From Daphnia pulex (lineage: Eukaryota; Arthropoda; Branchiopoda; Diplostraca; Daphniidae): a stretch of 64,000 nt of DNA. A program made the translations under genes and the position numbers. Shown here in pieces: positions 31,232-43,000 of the stretch. The stretch's first letter is position 1; every line of letters begins with the position of its first letter. The DNA is taken from positions 3,038,001 through 3,102,000 of the forward strand of contig NC_060024.1 of the NCBI RefSeq assembly GCF_021134715.1. Direction: 5' to 3'. The notes beneath the pieces are model-generated. The model saw nothing but the letters and a program-made list of their open reading frames with translations. It searched no databases and was not told where the DNA came from.

Positions 31232-32011
31232 TCACTTTGTCTGTCTGTCTGATGATTGTAAATTTGAGACTAATTTAGGCGCTCTAGCGCCTCTGCTAAC
31301 TCGTTTTTGCCACCTACAAAGTTCGTCCCGTTGTCGGCATAGATGATCTTTGGGGTGCCTCGCGCCACTCGGAAGTTTTCGTAGGTTCAAATAAAGGCGT
31401 CGGCGTCCTACGCGTAAGCCATCTCCAGATGGATAGCGCGTGTGGTGAGGCAGGTGAATATACATCCCCATCTCTTGACGACGCGTTGGAAGAGTGTTAC
31501 CTCAATTGGTCCGAAGTAATCGATACCGTTGCAGGCGAATGGCGGCTGAAAAACTTGAAGGCGGGCAGACGGAAGCGCTGCCATAAGCGGCGATCCGGCC
31601 TTTGCTGCGAAACGCCGACAGAGGGTGCAGCGGTTAACTACGCGCCGGATAAGACGGCGTGGCGCAGGAATCCAATATTCACACTGCAGCTCCGACAGCG
31701 TCCTCTATGATGAAGTGTGTCCTTTACCCTTGATGTGAATGGCTCGAACGATTCTTTCGGTGACGATGGCTTTCGGTGGCAGCACGATCGGGTGTTGGAC
31801 GTCAAACGAGACTGGATCATTTACAATTCGTTCCCCCGACGCGAAATAGCCCCTGTTCTAAATAAGGGCTGACCTTTGCGAGCGGATAGGCAGCAACCAA
31901 TGCAACCTTACGGTTTAGGGCCTTTAATTCCGAAGCGTAAGCCCTTCGCTGCGCCAGACCAACAAGACTACTAACCACTGTGGCCGGCTCTTCTGGCGAA
32001 GGCTCCTCCAT
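31232..32011 (-). pseudogene. BEL/Pao integrase fragment
   Basis: The minus-strand frames contain LKALNRKVALVAAYPLAKVS with YLEQGLFRVGG, HxxH/CxxC zinc-finger remnants, ERIVRAIHIKG and CIFTC...TTRAIHLEMAYA-like blocks. They end in a SPKIIYADNGTNFVGGKNEL-like integrase core. This order is characteristic of BEL/Pao pol. Several stops and shifts break it. The right end abuts the foldback repeat that begins near 32036. Confidence 0.75.
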
Positions 32012-32035
32012 CTCAACATCTCTGGCTACGGCGAC

Positions 32036-32447
32036 GTACAGTATCCTACAAAAAATTCAGAACGGCGATTTCTTTGTTTTGAGCCACCTATCCATATTTC
32101 GGGAAACTGTTTGGCTTTAGACCTAAATTCGGGAGGCAAGGAACAAAGTGAATGGTGGGAACTGGGAATAATGAAAAAAGGAGTTATAGGCTCAATTAGC
32201 CTTTGGTCATGTCTCCACCCCATCCCCCCAAAAAATATGAACAAATTCAGACAGGCTGTCTAGAATTATCATGGCGCGAAAAAATGAACAACGAATTATT
32301 CCCGCTTTATATGCAAGATTTCGGCAGCTTTAAGGTTTTCTCGTCAATTGTCCAAAAATTGACAACGAGCCTAATTCTATTAAAGACATTACTTTCTTCC
32401 CACCTTTCGCTTTGTTCCTAGCCCCCCAATTTAAGTCAAAAGCCACA
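32036..32447. mobile_element. Foldback/MITE-like repeat, copy 1
   Basis: Inverted arms of about 50 bp at 32112-32161 and 32397-32447 (GGCTTTAGACCTAAATTCGG pairing with GGCTTTTGACTTAAATTGGG on the other strand, then AGGAACAAAG and GGTGGGAA). The 5' 80 bp (GTACAGTATCCTACAAAAAA...) are repeated at 54262-54341, and the whole resembles 44599-45114. No coding capacity. Confidence 0.75.
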
Positions 32448-32449
32448 TC

Positions 32450-33912
32450 AGAGTCTAATCAACTAATATCTGTATTTGTAACTGTAAAAAGATTTTGTCT
32501 TCATGGAGCAATCTCAGTTCAAATATATTATTTTAATAGTCAGCTGATCAAATCTGGTCTTTCGGATCGAACCCAAAGTTTAACATTTAATTGAAGGCTT
32601 CCCGTTCACGATAAAAAAATCCTTTGATGCAATGTTTCTTCATGTTATGAAGAACACACGATTAAAAAATGAAGAAAATATAATTTTTTTTGTGACGAAA
32701 AAATTCGAAACTAGGTGGAATGACCCTAGAGAAAGATTGTTTTTTTCCCGAGCAGCATAAAAGACGATCTTCAAATAAAAAAACTCCGAATTTTCGTATG
32801 ATTTATTTCCCACGGCTCGAATCATAAAATTAACCATCTTACCATTTAATTACCAATAAGGTAGCAAAATAGCAGCAGAGAAGTAAACAGCAATGGAAAT
32901 TTGATCTACATTTGGTCTACCAATGACATTTTGAGTGAATGGTAGACAAATTGGTAGGAGGCATATTTTACTTTTTTTTCCCTACTTTAGACAAATGGTG
33001 GTCACTCTTTACCAAATGGCAGGGCATCACTACCAAATTGTAGCCAATAGTATAGGGTAAAAGTTGGGGACATAAATTGAGTGCTGTGGGCTTAAGTGGA
33101 GTAAAAGTTTGTTTTACTACGTAGCGCTCTCTAATACGTTTGCAACATCTTTCTGATTATTATTTCCAACCCCAAATACTCAATAATTTTTCCCCTATAC
33201 TAGCATATTTTAATTGAAAGCTGACTACTAGCTACTAACACGACTAACTTATGATAGATGGATCGGCGAAAGCGCATCCCGTCATAAAATTGGCAACGTT
33301 TTCCCTCCCTCCTTTTCCCCCTCTTAAATGTCAGTTAATGTCGTCTGTAAAGCACGTTGAATTCTGGGCTTTCACTCTTTCTCTCTCGTGTTAAACTGAT
33401 TTGTCCGTGATTGCCCAAAGATAATTTACTGGGTTTAAGGACCCGCGTGTGTGTGTGTCGCTCTTCTTATTCTGAGGTATTTCGGCCATGAATTTATGTT
33501 GTATTTTCCCTACTAATTCTGTGTCCTATGTTTCTTCAGAGACGTCACTCGAGTTATCTCAAGTGTGTGACGATATATCCAACATTTGTGTGTCATAGGA
33601 CACTAATTGGTATGTGTTATTAATGAATTCATGTCAATCACCTTAATTATAATGTATGTTCCCTCCCAGGCCTATTCACCTCTGGGTGTTGACCCTGTGT
33701 ACGAGTGATTCTCACCTTGTGTGTAGCCTGTCTTCACAGGTAGCTAAATTTTTACTCGCTCTCTCTCTCATTATGTCCCTAACCTTATTTTATTCCTTCT
33801 CAGGAACCACCACTTCCATTATCATAAGTACACCGTGTTCATTTATATGAGCACAAGTCAAGTCGAACACAATACAAGAGATTTTGCTCTTACGAGCCAA
33901 ATCAGGTTTTCA
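32450..33912. other. No gene recognised
   Basis: Downstream of the SGNH gene stop codon. It holds short open frames without motifs, and a locally repetitive stretch at 32940-33060 with variants of GGTAGACAAATTGGTAG and TACCAAAT. It may include the gene's 3' UTR, but no clear poly-A signal was identified. Confidence 0.4.
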
Positions 33913-34094
33913 TTAAGTGGAAACAATAGAGCTTAAAAAAATCCTCTTCGAATTTTTCTTCAATACCTTTTTCATACTGAAATATGCTGCTGGTACGCCT
34001 AGACGGTAAACATAGTTGTACAGCAGAAAAAGTGAGCTAAGAATTGAAAAAGAAAGTCCCAAAGGCAATTTATGTTTTTTTTCAGAATTTTCGT
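33913..34094 (-). CDS. SGNH gene exon 5 with C-terminal membrane segment
   Basis: Acceptor AATTATCAG|AC in phase 1. It encodes a basic stretch (EKKHKLP), a hydrophobic span of about 19 residues and a Lys-rich tail (MKKVLKKNSKR) before TAA. This looks like a single C-terminal anchor. Confidence 0.7.
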
Positions 34095-37000
34095 CTGATA
34101 ATTGTATTATCATGTTGGCTAGACGACACAATTTTGAGAAATAAATATAATAAGTGTGCAAAATATATTTTTTCAAACGACGTATAGGGGAAAGAAATTT
34201 AATGAAATGTTTCCTTTTTACGAATTAGTATGTAAATGAAAATAAATTATATAGAAAGATAATATTTTTTTAGTTTTATGTACCCCAATAAGAGGTGTCT
34301 ATTCAAAATAATTAACACTTATTTGAATTGTGTTTTACAACTTTGATGTTGCTTCTGTAGATTATCATGATAACTTATCATAACTCTTTTTTTTACGTCT
34401 GTACTGATAAAAGTTTAAAACTACTTGAAATAGGGTGGATGTGGTAGTCTATCGCTGCTCTAAATGTTTATGTTAAATATCGAAAAGAAAATAATGTGTG
34501 CCACCGTGGTCTATAGATTTTCCCTATCATCACTTGTAATCTCTATTTTGGAATTACAAATATCATTAAACAGTATTTGAGTCGCTTGTGAGAGAGCAGC
34601 GTTACCAAAATGGATAAAATCTTTGCATGTTACATATTTTGCAAAATACTCACCATGCACTTCATCACGTTGAAAATTAACAGCACAACTACGAACGTAT
34701 TCTTCGGCCAAGGAGTTGCTGGAATCCCAAATGCGAACATTGCTCTGATTACTGAAAAATATATTTCAAAAATGGGTTTATGTTACGTCTGAAAAACTGT
34801 AAACAATAGTGGCTGGAAAAGCATATTTTTAAAAGGTACTTTCTTAATTTGAAAACAGTTTGAATCAACTATAGAGTGGTTCGAGGTTGCTATCTTGGAT
34901 GGCTATTCCCCCCCCCCTCCTCCCCTTTGGTACAGCCGCAACCCCAACGCATTGTGTTTGTTTTTTTCCATAAGCGAGGGGGTACGAATAGAAAGATAAA
35001 GGAGAGTGAAAAAAGGGACCAACCCCTTTCTTCCCCTCTTTATTCTTCCCTTCCTTGACTGCTCATAGTTCAAGTTCAATTAATTGCAATCAAATTCTTT
35101 CTTCTCAAATTCATTAGGTCAATCCAAAATGGCAACCTCGAACCACTCTATATTCTTTGTTGAAAATTTTTCTCATTTCAAATTGCTGTTTGGGTTTGTA
35201 GACATGGGGAAACAAGATTTCGGCAAATTTTTTTCATGACACAAAAGAAAAGTTTGTTGTTTTGTTGTATGGTCATAACAAATAGGCCTACACGGGTCAT
35301 CATATCCCACATACATGAGAAATTTTCCCAGTGCTTCGACCATCCCCCTTTAATTTTTGCGTTTTTTAAGAACTTTTTCGTTAACTAAAAACGCGTTTTT
35401 GATAGCTAATTTGTCCTCTTTCAGAGCAGCAACAAACTACTAAACTCTAACTATTCTGAATAAAGGGACGTTAATACTTATTTAATTTGCCTACTGAATT
35501 ATTATTTCGCACTTACATTTGATAACAAATCGTGACAAACGTAGACTTCTTGCGAACTTACGATACTACTATAGTCATGAACAGCCTACTGAAAGAAATC
35601 TTTGATTGTCTAGCCTAGTGGTGGAAACCTAGATTTTTAAAAATAGGTATTACTATTACTAAATAACTACTTTTACAAATGTCTAAGTAAAGTAGTCGCT
35701 AAAAAAGTAGGTTCAAATTAAAGTATAAAGTAGCAGAAAAGAATCTGAGAAAACTGAGTAACTTTGAGAGCTTGATGTTGATTCGAAAATGAAACGTAAT
35801 AAAAAAAGACTAACTCACTGAACACAGTAGTCTAATGATACTCATGTAATCAGAGACCTGAATCATCTGAAATACATTATTTTTTAATGAAAGCCTTGTA
35901 ATAAAAAATCTAGTTCTTACGTCAACAAAAGTAATTTAAATGTACGAATCATTTTTATGTTATGTATAACAATTACAGACTATCTCACTGAGATCCTGGA
36001 CAACCCCATTATTTCTTAGTTCATAAGAGAAGTCAAGACTTAAGAGTCCATACTCCACAGTTATTGAGTTGAAATTAGCAAAGTGAATAATCTTTTTCAC
36101 ATCGTTATATGTAATTATCAACGATAATTCAGACTGTGAAGCAAAAATACTCTTTCAGTATTCAGAAATATGGTTTACTCTCTAATAAAATCTTCCCACA
36201 GAACGTTTCCCGAAATGTGGAAGTTGCAATTAACATTCTGTCAGTAACGGAGGGATAGGAGAACACGAACGCAATGAGGAAAGTATGAAATTTGAAATTG
36301 AAGTAGGAAAGAACGGGGCAGTTAGGGTATTGTGTAAGTTGGCACTATTGATATTTAGATAGGTTTTAATGAAATCTAAGTGTCGAAAAAAGTGATGCTT
36401 ATACAACCCAAAAATCTCCATCCTTGAAAAAAACATCAAAAAAATTCAAAGGGTTAGTAATAAATGAAATAATAATTTTCGCGCCTTTAATTAGTATCAT
36501 CCGCTTCGACAGATTTTTTCAATTTACGGCTTTCAGAATTAGCATTAAATTTTAGTAAAATAAAAATTTTTAAGGAAATTTTTTCCTTTTTCAATCCCAT
36601 ATTTTTGTTCATTTTTAATCCTTAGAGGAGTGACAGATGGGGTAAGTATTGATGGATGGGGTAGAAGATTGGCAGATTGTGAGTATAAAATCTCTGTCGT
36701 CCAACGTCTAAATGGTAAGGTTAAAAAATTTGTCAATTTCTGTTAAATGTTAGATGATTAGGCATTAGATTAGAAAAACTGAACGTTATATTTAGATGGT
36801 TAAATTTTGAAAACTGTCAAGAAAGTCGTTGCTGAGAAAAAAAAAAGTATATGTTGTTTACAAAAGAAACTTCCACCCCAAAAAGATCTCTACTGAGATA
36901 TGTAAAAAATGTCTTGGCTGCTGGAATTCAACATGAGGCTGAAGTAACTACAATCATTGGGGGTTACAAAATACCTCGTAAGGAAAATCCACTTATAAAT

Positions 37001-40000
37001 TTTACTTTATATTTTTGTAGCAATGTTAACTCTTTCTTGTTCGCTCTAGGTTTCCAGCAGCGAACAATAAATTATTATTAGCAATTACGTCAAAAGGGCC
37101 AGTGACATTTATCATGGAATCACTGCCACAGACATCCAAAGATTGGCTAATCAGTACGCTACCCGAGAAAAATGTATTGTCCCTCTATCTTTTTCAGTCA
37201 AGCAGGAAGCTCGAAGAGACTGTCTCTATGGCTTCATGAGAAAACATCGAGACCTTTCAATCAGAAAGCACAAGCAACATCTCTAAGCAGAGATACCAGC
37301 TTCAACAAGCATAAAGTTGATTCCTTCTTTAACAATGTTGAAGTCATAAGGGCTCGAGGCATTCCACACTCTCGACCTTTTTCGGGCTACATATTTGTAG
37401 CTGGTGTACAAATTCGTCTTTGCACACCTTTTGTACCCGTATGTATATCCTGTTTAGGAAAAAACGATTTGTACGCCTCCTTTACAAGTATGCAAATTAG
37501 GTTTTTTCGTTTTTTTCACTCTTTTAGCGAAAGGAAGAGACCCAAAAATCTTTTTTTCGACCGCGTTGCTCTCCCATCCCTAACCGCCCTAATGTCAAGT
37601 TCTTTCTCGAAAACCCGCGCGATGGAAATCCATAATGGCGGCTAAAAACGAAAAAAATTTTCCAAGTCCCATCACCAAAATTCAATGCAGCTAGATGAAC
37701 ACTCGAAAAGTTGTTGGCTTTATATATTGTTAGCAAGCTCTTTAATTCAACAATGATTGCAATCAATAGCAATCTTGAAATTACAAGTTTCTTTCTCTGC
37801 CCTAAGAATTAATAAGCATTATAAGCTTCCTAATTTAAGTACATTAGTTGGTGGCACAGCAGATAAATACTGGATAGGAAAGCTGAGGTTTCGGGTTCGA
37901 CTCCCGAAAAAGCAAATATAATTTGACATAGAAGAGTCTAAAGAAAGCTATGAGTTACGAATTGTGAAGGAGGCTAATATCAAATAATGAGATAAAATAG
38001 AGGGAAGCAAAAAAATTTTCCTTTCATTCTTGAAAGTGGGGGATGGGTGAGAAAAACGGTGGTCGCGCGAATTTGATAAAACAAAGACGTTATGACCTCG
38101 TTCCAGGGTATACAGTACCTACCAAAAGTCTTTGGAAGCCCGAGAGGACCTTATGCAAAAACGCTGTTTAACGGATAACGGCCTTACCACTATTCTCCCC
38201 TATTCAATGTTCTGTTATTTTAGTAAAAAATTTAGTTTGGTCAGTAGTTGTATTAATATGAGTACTATACTGGTTACGGCAAAGTCACTTCACTACAATT
38301 TTTCACATATTTTCCTTTTGACTTAATAGTGTATTACTCTTTGTATCTCAAACTTATTTTGATATAAAGCGGTTATCGGTTTCTTTGATATATTCTTCAA
38401 ACATTTCATGTTTCTGCTGCGATAGGTAAACATGAACGTTTGCCTATAGGTAAACATTTTTTTACTATAAGCAGACTCCTCTTATGAGAGAGAGCTGCTG
38501 TGATGCAATAGTAAATCCTCTAGACCCTCATGCCATATTCTATCAATTAGAAGAAAAGAGATATAGACTATAGCTAAACACAAAAAATCCCTTAAGTAAG
38601 TAAACAAAGAGTAAGATAATTAAGATTGAAGGAAGAATCATCAACCAATGTCATAGTGCGAAAGCTGTAAACAAATGAAAAATGTGTGCGAAAGGAGCGG
38701 TTATTTAACGTAACAAAATCCTGGGAGGGGTTTCGTGCAATTTTCCTTTTGTTTACAACTTTCTTGCTGTGACAGTGCTTACTGTGTTGACAAGTTAAAA
38801 CAAAATAAAACGAAAGTGTGAGGAGCTTATAAGCTATTTTAGGTAATTTACTTCAATATATTTCGGATGTCTTTGTTGTAGCGGTGAATTTTTTCAGAAA
38901 AAATTTCCTGATGCGCTGGGTCAATTGTAGGGTATTGGTTTAGCCAAATTACTTTGCTAAAATTAGAAAAATGATCCAGTACTTTCCCAAGCTCTATCAT
39001 GCTCTTCAAGTACTGATTGTAGTCTGCTCCCTTGTATTTAACCATGTGGTGAACTTCCATATCTTGGAAAATATTAATAAAATCAAAACATTTGTTTAAA
39101 GAAATAAAAATATCGATAAGAAAGATAATCATCAAAAGCTACCACACACTATGAGTGGCCTCATACTTAATAGAATCCAATGAGGTCGATTAGATTGATG
39201 AATTTCAACCCATTTCCGTATCGTATCGGTGACATTTTTAGTGATACGAGGTCGCCATTTAAAGGATACGCGAAGTCTAAGCAGGCTACTAGTGAAGTCC
39301 ATATCTTCGTGAATGTAGTAAGGCAGTGGAGCTGGATGTGTTTTTTGGTCATAATCTGGAATTAGCTGAAGAATGAAACGTATTATTATACAGTCATACT
39401 GAATCAAAAGAACAATAGTAAACGGTATATTTTGAAACTCAATAAGTAGAAAATAGTTTTTTTTAGTAGGCCTATGATTTATTTATAATTATGTTATTAA
39501 TCTTTATCAATAATAACACTGGTTTGCGTCCCTGTATTATGACATACTAGTATTACCGTAAATTAAATTTATTAAACGGTACAAATGCTTATTAAGCATC
39601 AAATTCATTTATAAAAATTTTAAGTACATTAAATTTAGAATAGTATGTTGCTAAAAGTACTTGTATTGTAAAAATACTTAATTTTATTTTATTAAAATAC
39701 TTAATTTGTATTTACTTAATTTTTTAACTTAAGCATGATGTTCCACTTCAAAGCATGAAATTTTGTTTTTCAGTATGTTTATAATACTTACCAACCTGCT
39801 TAACGTGCCAAGCAATCTTAAAGTAATTTAAAGGGGGGTATATTAAGTATTCTATTATACCACTGCTGCAGTGGAGGTCCGTGGTTGTTAGTTAGGAAAA
39901 AATCGCAGAATGAACCACAACGAACATTTGGTGGTCAAAAAAGCCAAAATATTTATCTGAAGTTTGAATGAACCTTCGTCCTGCAAAACTCTACATATGC

Positions 40001-43000
40001 ACGTGAATCATCCCACCAATCCCTTCTGATATACCCTTCAAACGTTTTGGTGCCTTCTAGGGTACTACTATGTGGTATCAAAATAGATCACCATAATTAT
40101 TTAGCCCACTAGGGGAGACCGGGGCTATTTGGACCGCGAGGCTAAAATGTACAGGGCAGTTTTTATATATACAATTTGTTTAAAAATTCTGAAATAAATA
40201 CAGCGTATTTTAAATGGTGTCTTATTTTTTTTTAAAACTTTTTTTCCTGAATTTCTGATGAATTTTGCGAGTTTTATGGGAAAAACAAAAAAACGGGAAT
40301 CGGAAAAAAAATTTTGGTTGTTTAGCTTTCAATTTTTTTTATACTTCAATAAATATTTTTATTAAACCAAGATAGCTTTTTGATAGGGTTTTCTTTCTAG
40401 TTTAAGGTGTTTTTTTTTATTTTATAAGAAATGTGGGTTAAGTATTTGATAATTTAGTTCCTTTGATGTTGTTTGGGTCCGGGTTAAATGGTACAGCCAT
40501 CTGTTTCCAGGTAAACGATAAAAAAAGATCGAAAAAAAGACATCTTTTCTTTTTTGATTGTATCTCCACTTATACTCAATAGAATGAATAAAATAACAGT
40601 ACTTCTGAAAGAGAAATGAATTTCCGTTTCACTAGTGCGTTTTTTGATAAATTTAATCCATCCGTTGCGGAGAAAAATGGTGTTCCGTTTTGCCCCTGGC
40701 TCTGTTCCGTTTAACCCTAAAAATATTTATTTTCTTCATTTTTTCCTCTTTACATTTTATTAATTAACTATTACAAAGTTTTACGAAAAAAATTAAAAAA
40801 TAACCTAATGTAGATAAATGCATGGAAATCACGCCTATTTTTTTATTTTTTCTTAATTCTTCTATTAAAAAATTTTCAGCTTAAAAGAAAAAAGGGTCCC
40901 ATATAGCCGCGGTGTCCCCTACTAGATAGTATGCCAACCTACTATCTCAAATAGTAGAGGATTTACTATTGCATCACAGCAGCGCTCTCTCATAAGAGGA
41001 GTCTGCTAATAGTAAAAAAATGTTTACCTATAGGCAAACGTTCATGTTTACCTATCGCAGCTGAAACCTCAAATTTTTGAAAAATATGACGAAAAATAAA
41101 TGTTCTGTCATAAAACACCCGAGGTTCAAGGTATAAAAGGGAAAAAAAACATAGGAAAATTAATGGGAAGAAAAAAAAATGCACTTATTGAAGCTGAACA
41201 TCCCCCTAAAACCCATAATTTGATTTCTTTATCCCTTTTCCGCCGCCGAGAAAAATTTTGTCGCAGCCAACTGAAAATTTGTGCACATATTCCTGAGGAC
41301 GTCAGTACCTCACTAAAAAAACCAGTTCCGCCGGTTTTTAATGTACACTTCCACTCGTGTTGTTGTTTTGTCCCGACAGTAATGGCCAAATATCACCATT
41401 GCTGAGGTCTGGGGGGGGACACCTATGGCGGAAAAAGTGTCCCGAAAGTTACACACAGCAGCAACTCTTGTGAATATTTGTCCCGACGAACGGTTGGTCA
41501 CCAACAAATATATCGCTCGAACGTCTTTTGAGTTTAGGAGGCGTAGCCATACAAACTGTTCGAACCTTATCATGTTGGCCAAATTTTCAAGTTTTCGCAC
41601 CAATCATTTTCCTTATACAACGCTTTTCACCCTCAGACCGCCGGTTGTCTGGCGGCCATTAGGTGATAAGCGCGTGAATAAAGAGTTCATGGTTGCCTCT
41701 GGCGGCCATTTCTCCCGGGCATCTAGTGCCCTAAACGATAAATCGTTATAATTCAATAACGACGCGCACGAATGGACTGAAACTTAAACCCTTGACAAAG
41801 GATCGGTCAATTGACTTAAAGTGCAAAGGATATTCAATTCTGTGGTTAGGTCATTGAGAAAACAGCTTTAGTCTGAGGCAATTTTGCTGATTTATTTTCT
41901 CTCGTGTGGGGGCACATTTCTGCTGCCCACAATACTGAAAAGCCGTCAATTTTTTGATTTGACGGTCAAAAAAGGGTTATTCGAATTTGTTTCATAATGA
42001 AAATTCCATTACGATGTTTTCTATCATTAGTTTCACCAGGACACGGAGGATGAGAAGAAGGAGGAACATCGCTCCATAAGCCTATACAGGAAAAAGTGAC
42101 TACCCCAGTGTACCTTTCTGAAAAGTTGCCAGATTTTGGGAACTGGACCTGAGACCCCACATTGCCAGTTCTAAGAAACGAAGTTTTGGTGAAAGTCCCG
42201 TAAATTTATTTTTCCATGACGACAGTCGTCCACGCAGGGACCCATGGCCAAATCAAAACAACAATTTTCTGCTGTTTTTTCTTAGAACTTCCCCGAAATT
42301 ATGGGGAAAAAGTAGAAAGCAGGTAAAAATTTCTCGATGTGCTCCTTTAAAAACAGTGAAGAACTCCTTGTTCAAAACGGTCTCTTCTGAAGGTTTTTTA
42401 TCCTATCTAACATCCTTCCTATTGATCTTGGGGGTGTGGGGTGTAGTAGACTAGGGCGTCAACGCTGTGTTAAAAGGTAATGAAGCTCTGGTTTGGAATC
42501 CCAGCTGAACCCGTCATAAAACTGTAAGTAGCGCCCCGGAGGCTGCATGCTTGACACATGATTCTCGATTGCTTTCAAGAATATGACGTTTTTGTTTAAT
42601 CACATCTTCCAAACTGGAAACTAAAAAGCAGCGCTTTGAGCATTTCATGAAAAAGCCCTATATAAATCCTCGAAACATAAACATAAACATAAAATCTTCG
42701 TGTACGTGAGATTACTCAACTTTATTGCTGCTCTGCATCTGATTGTTCGTTTGCAACCTTATCACTCAACTGGCTTAGTAGGAACCTGCCTCGTTCAATT
42801 CCTAAATCCGAGTCTCTAAGACAGCATTTTAACTATTTATTTCCAAATTGGATTCCCTCTTTTCATCCCAGTCTTTTACGGGAGGGGAGTACCTTGTTGC
42901 CCTTAGACTCCGTTCAGCGAATTTTTGACGCTTTTTCTCTCTCTGCTACGTCATCATGTCGATTATGCCTTCTATCAACTTACATGACTAACGTTCTTGA

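Noticed and set aside
34622..34654. A 33 bp GTGAGT...CAAAG segment inside SGNH exon 4 as a micro-intron
   Set aside because: Too short for a spliceosomal intron, a multiple of three and free of stops. Keeping it gives a plausible domain.
34876..35058. Plus-strand open frame of 60 codons rich in Pro and Ser
   Set aside because: Entirely inside the TA-flanked MITE, with no motif.
41220..41760. GC-richer block with GGCGGCCATT words as a promoter or first exon
   Set aside because: No conserved coding exon, start codon context or core promoter could be supported; kept only as a note.
42420..42550. tRNA-like T-arm CTGGTTTGGAATCCCAG
   Set aside because: The loop departs from the consensus and the rest of a cloverleaf could not be drawn.
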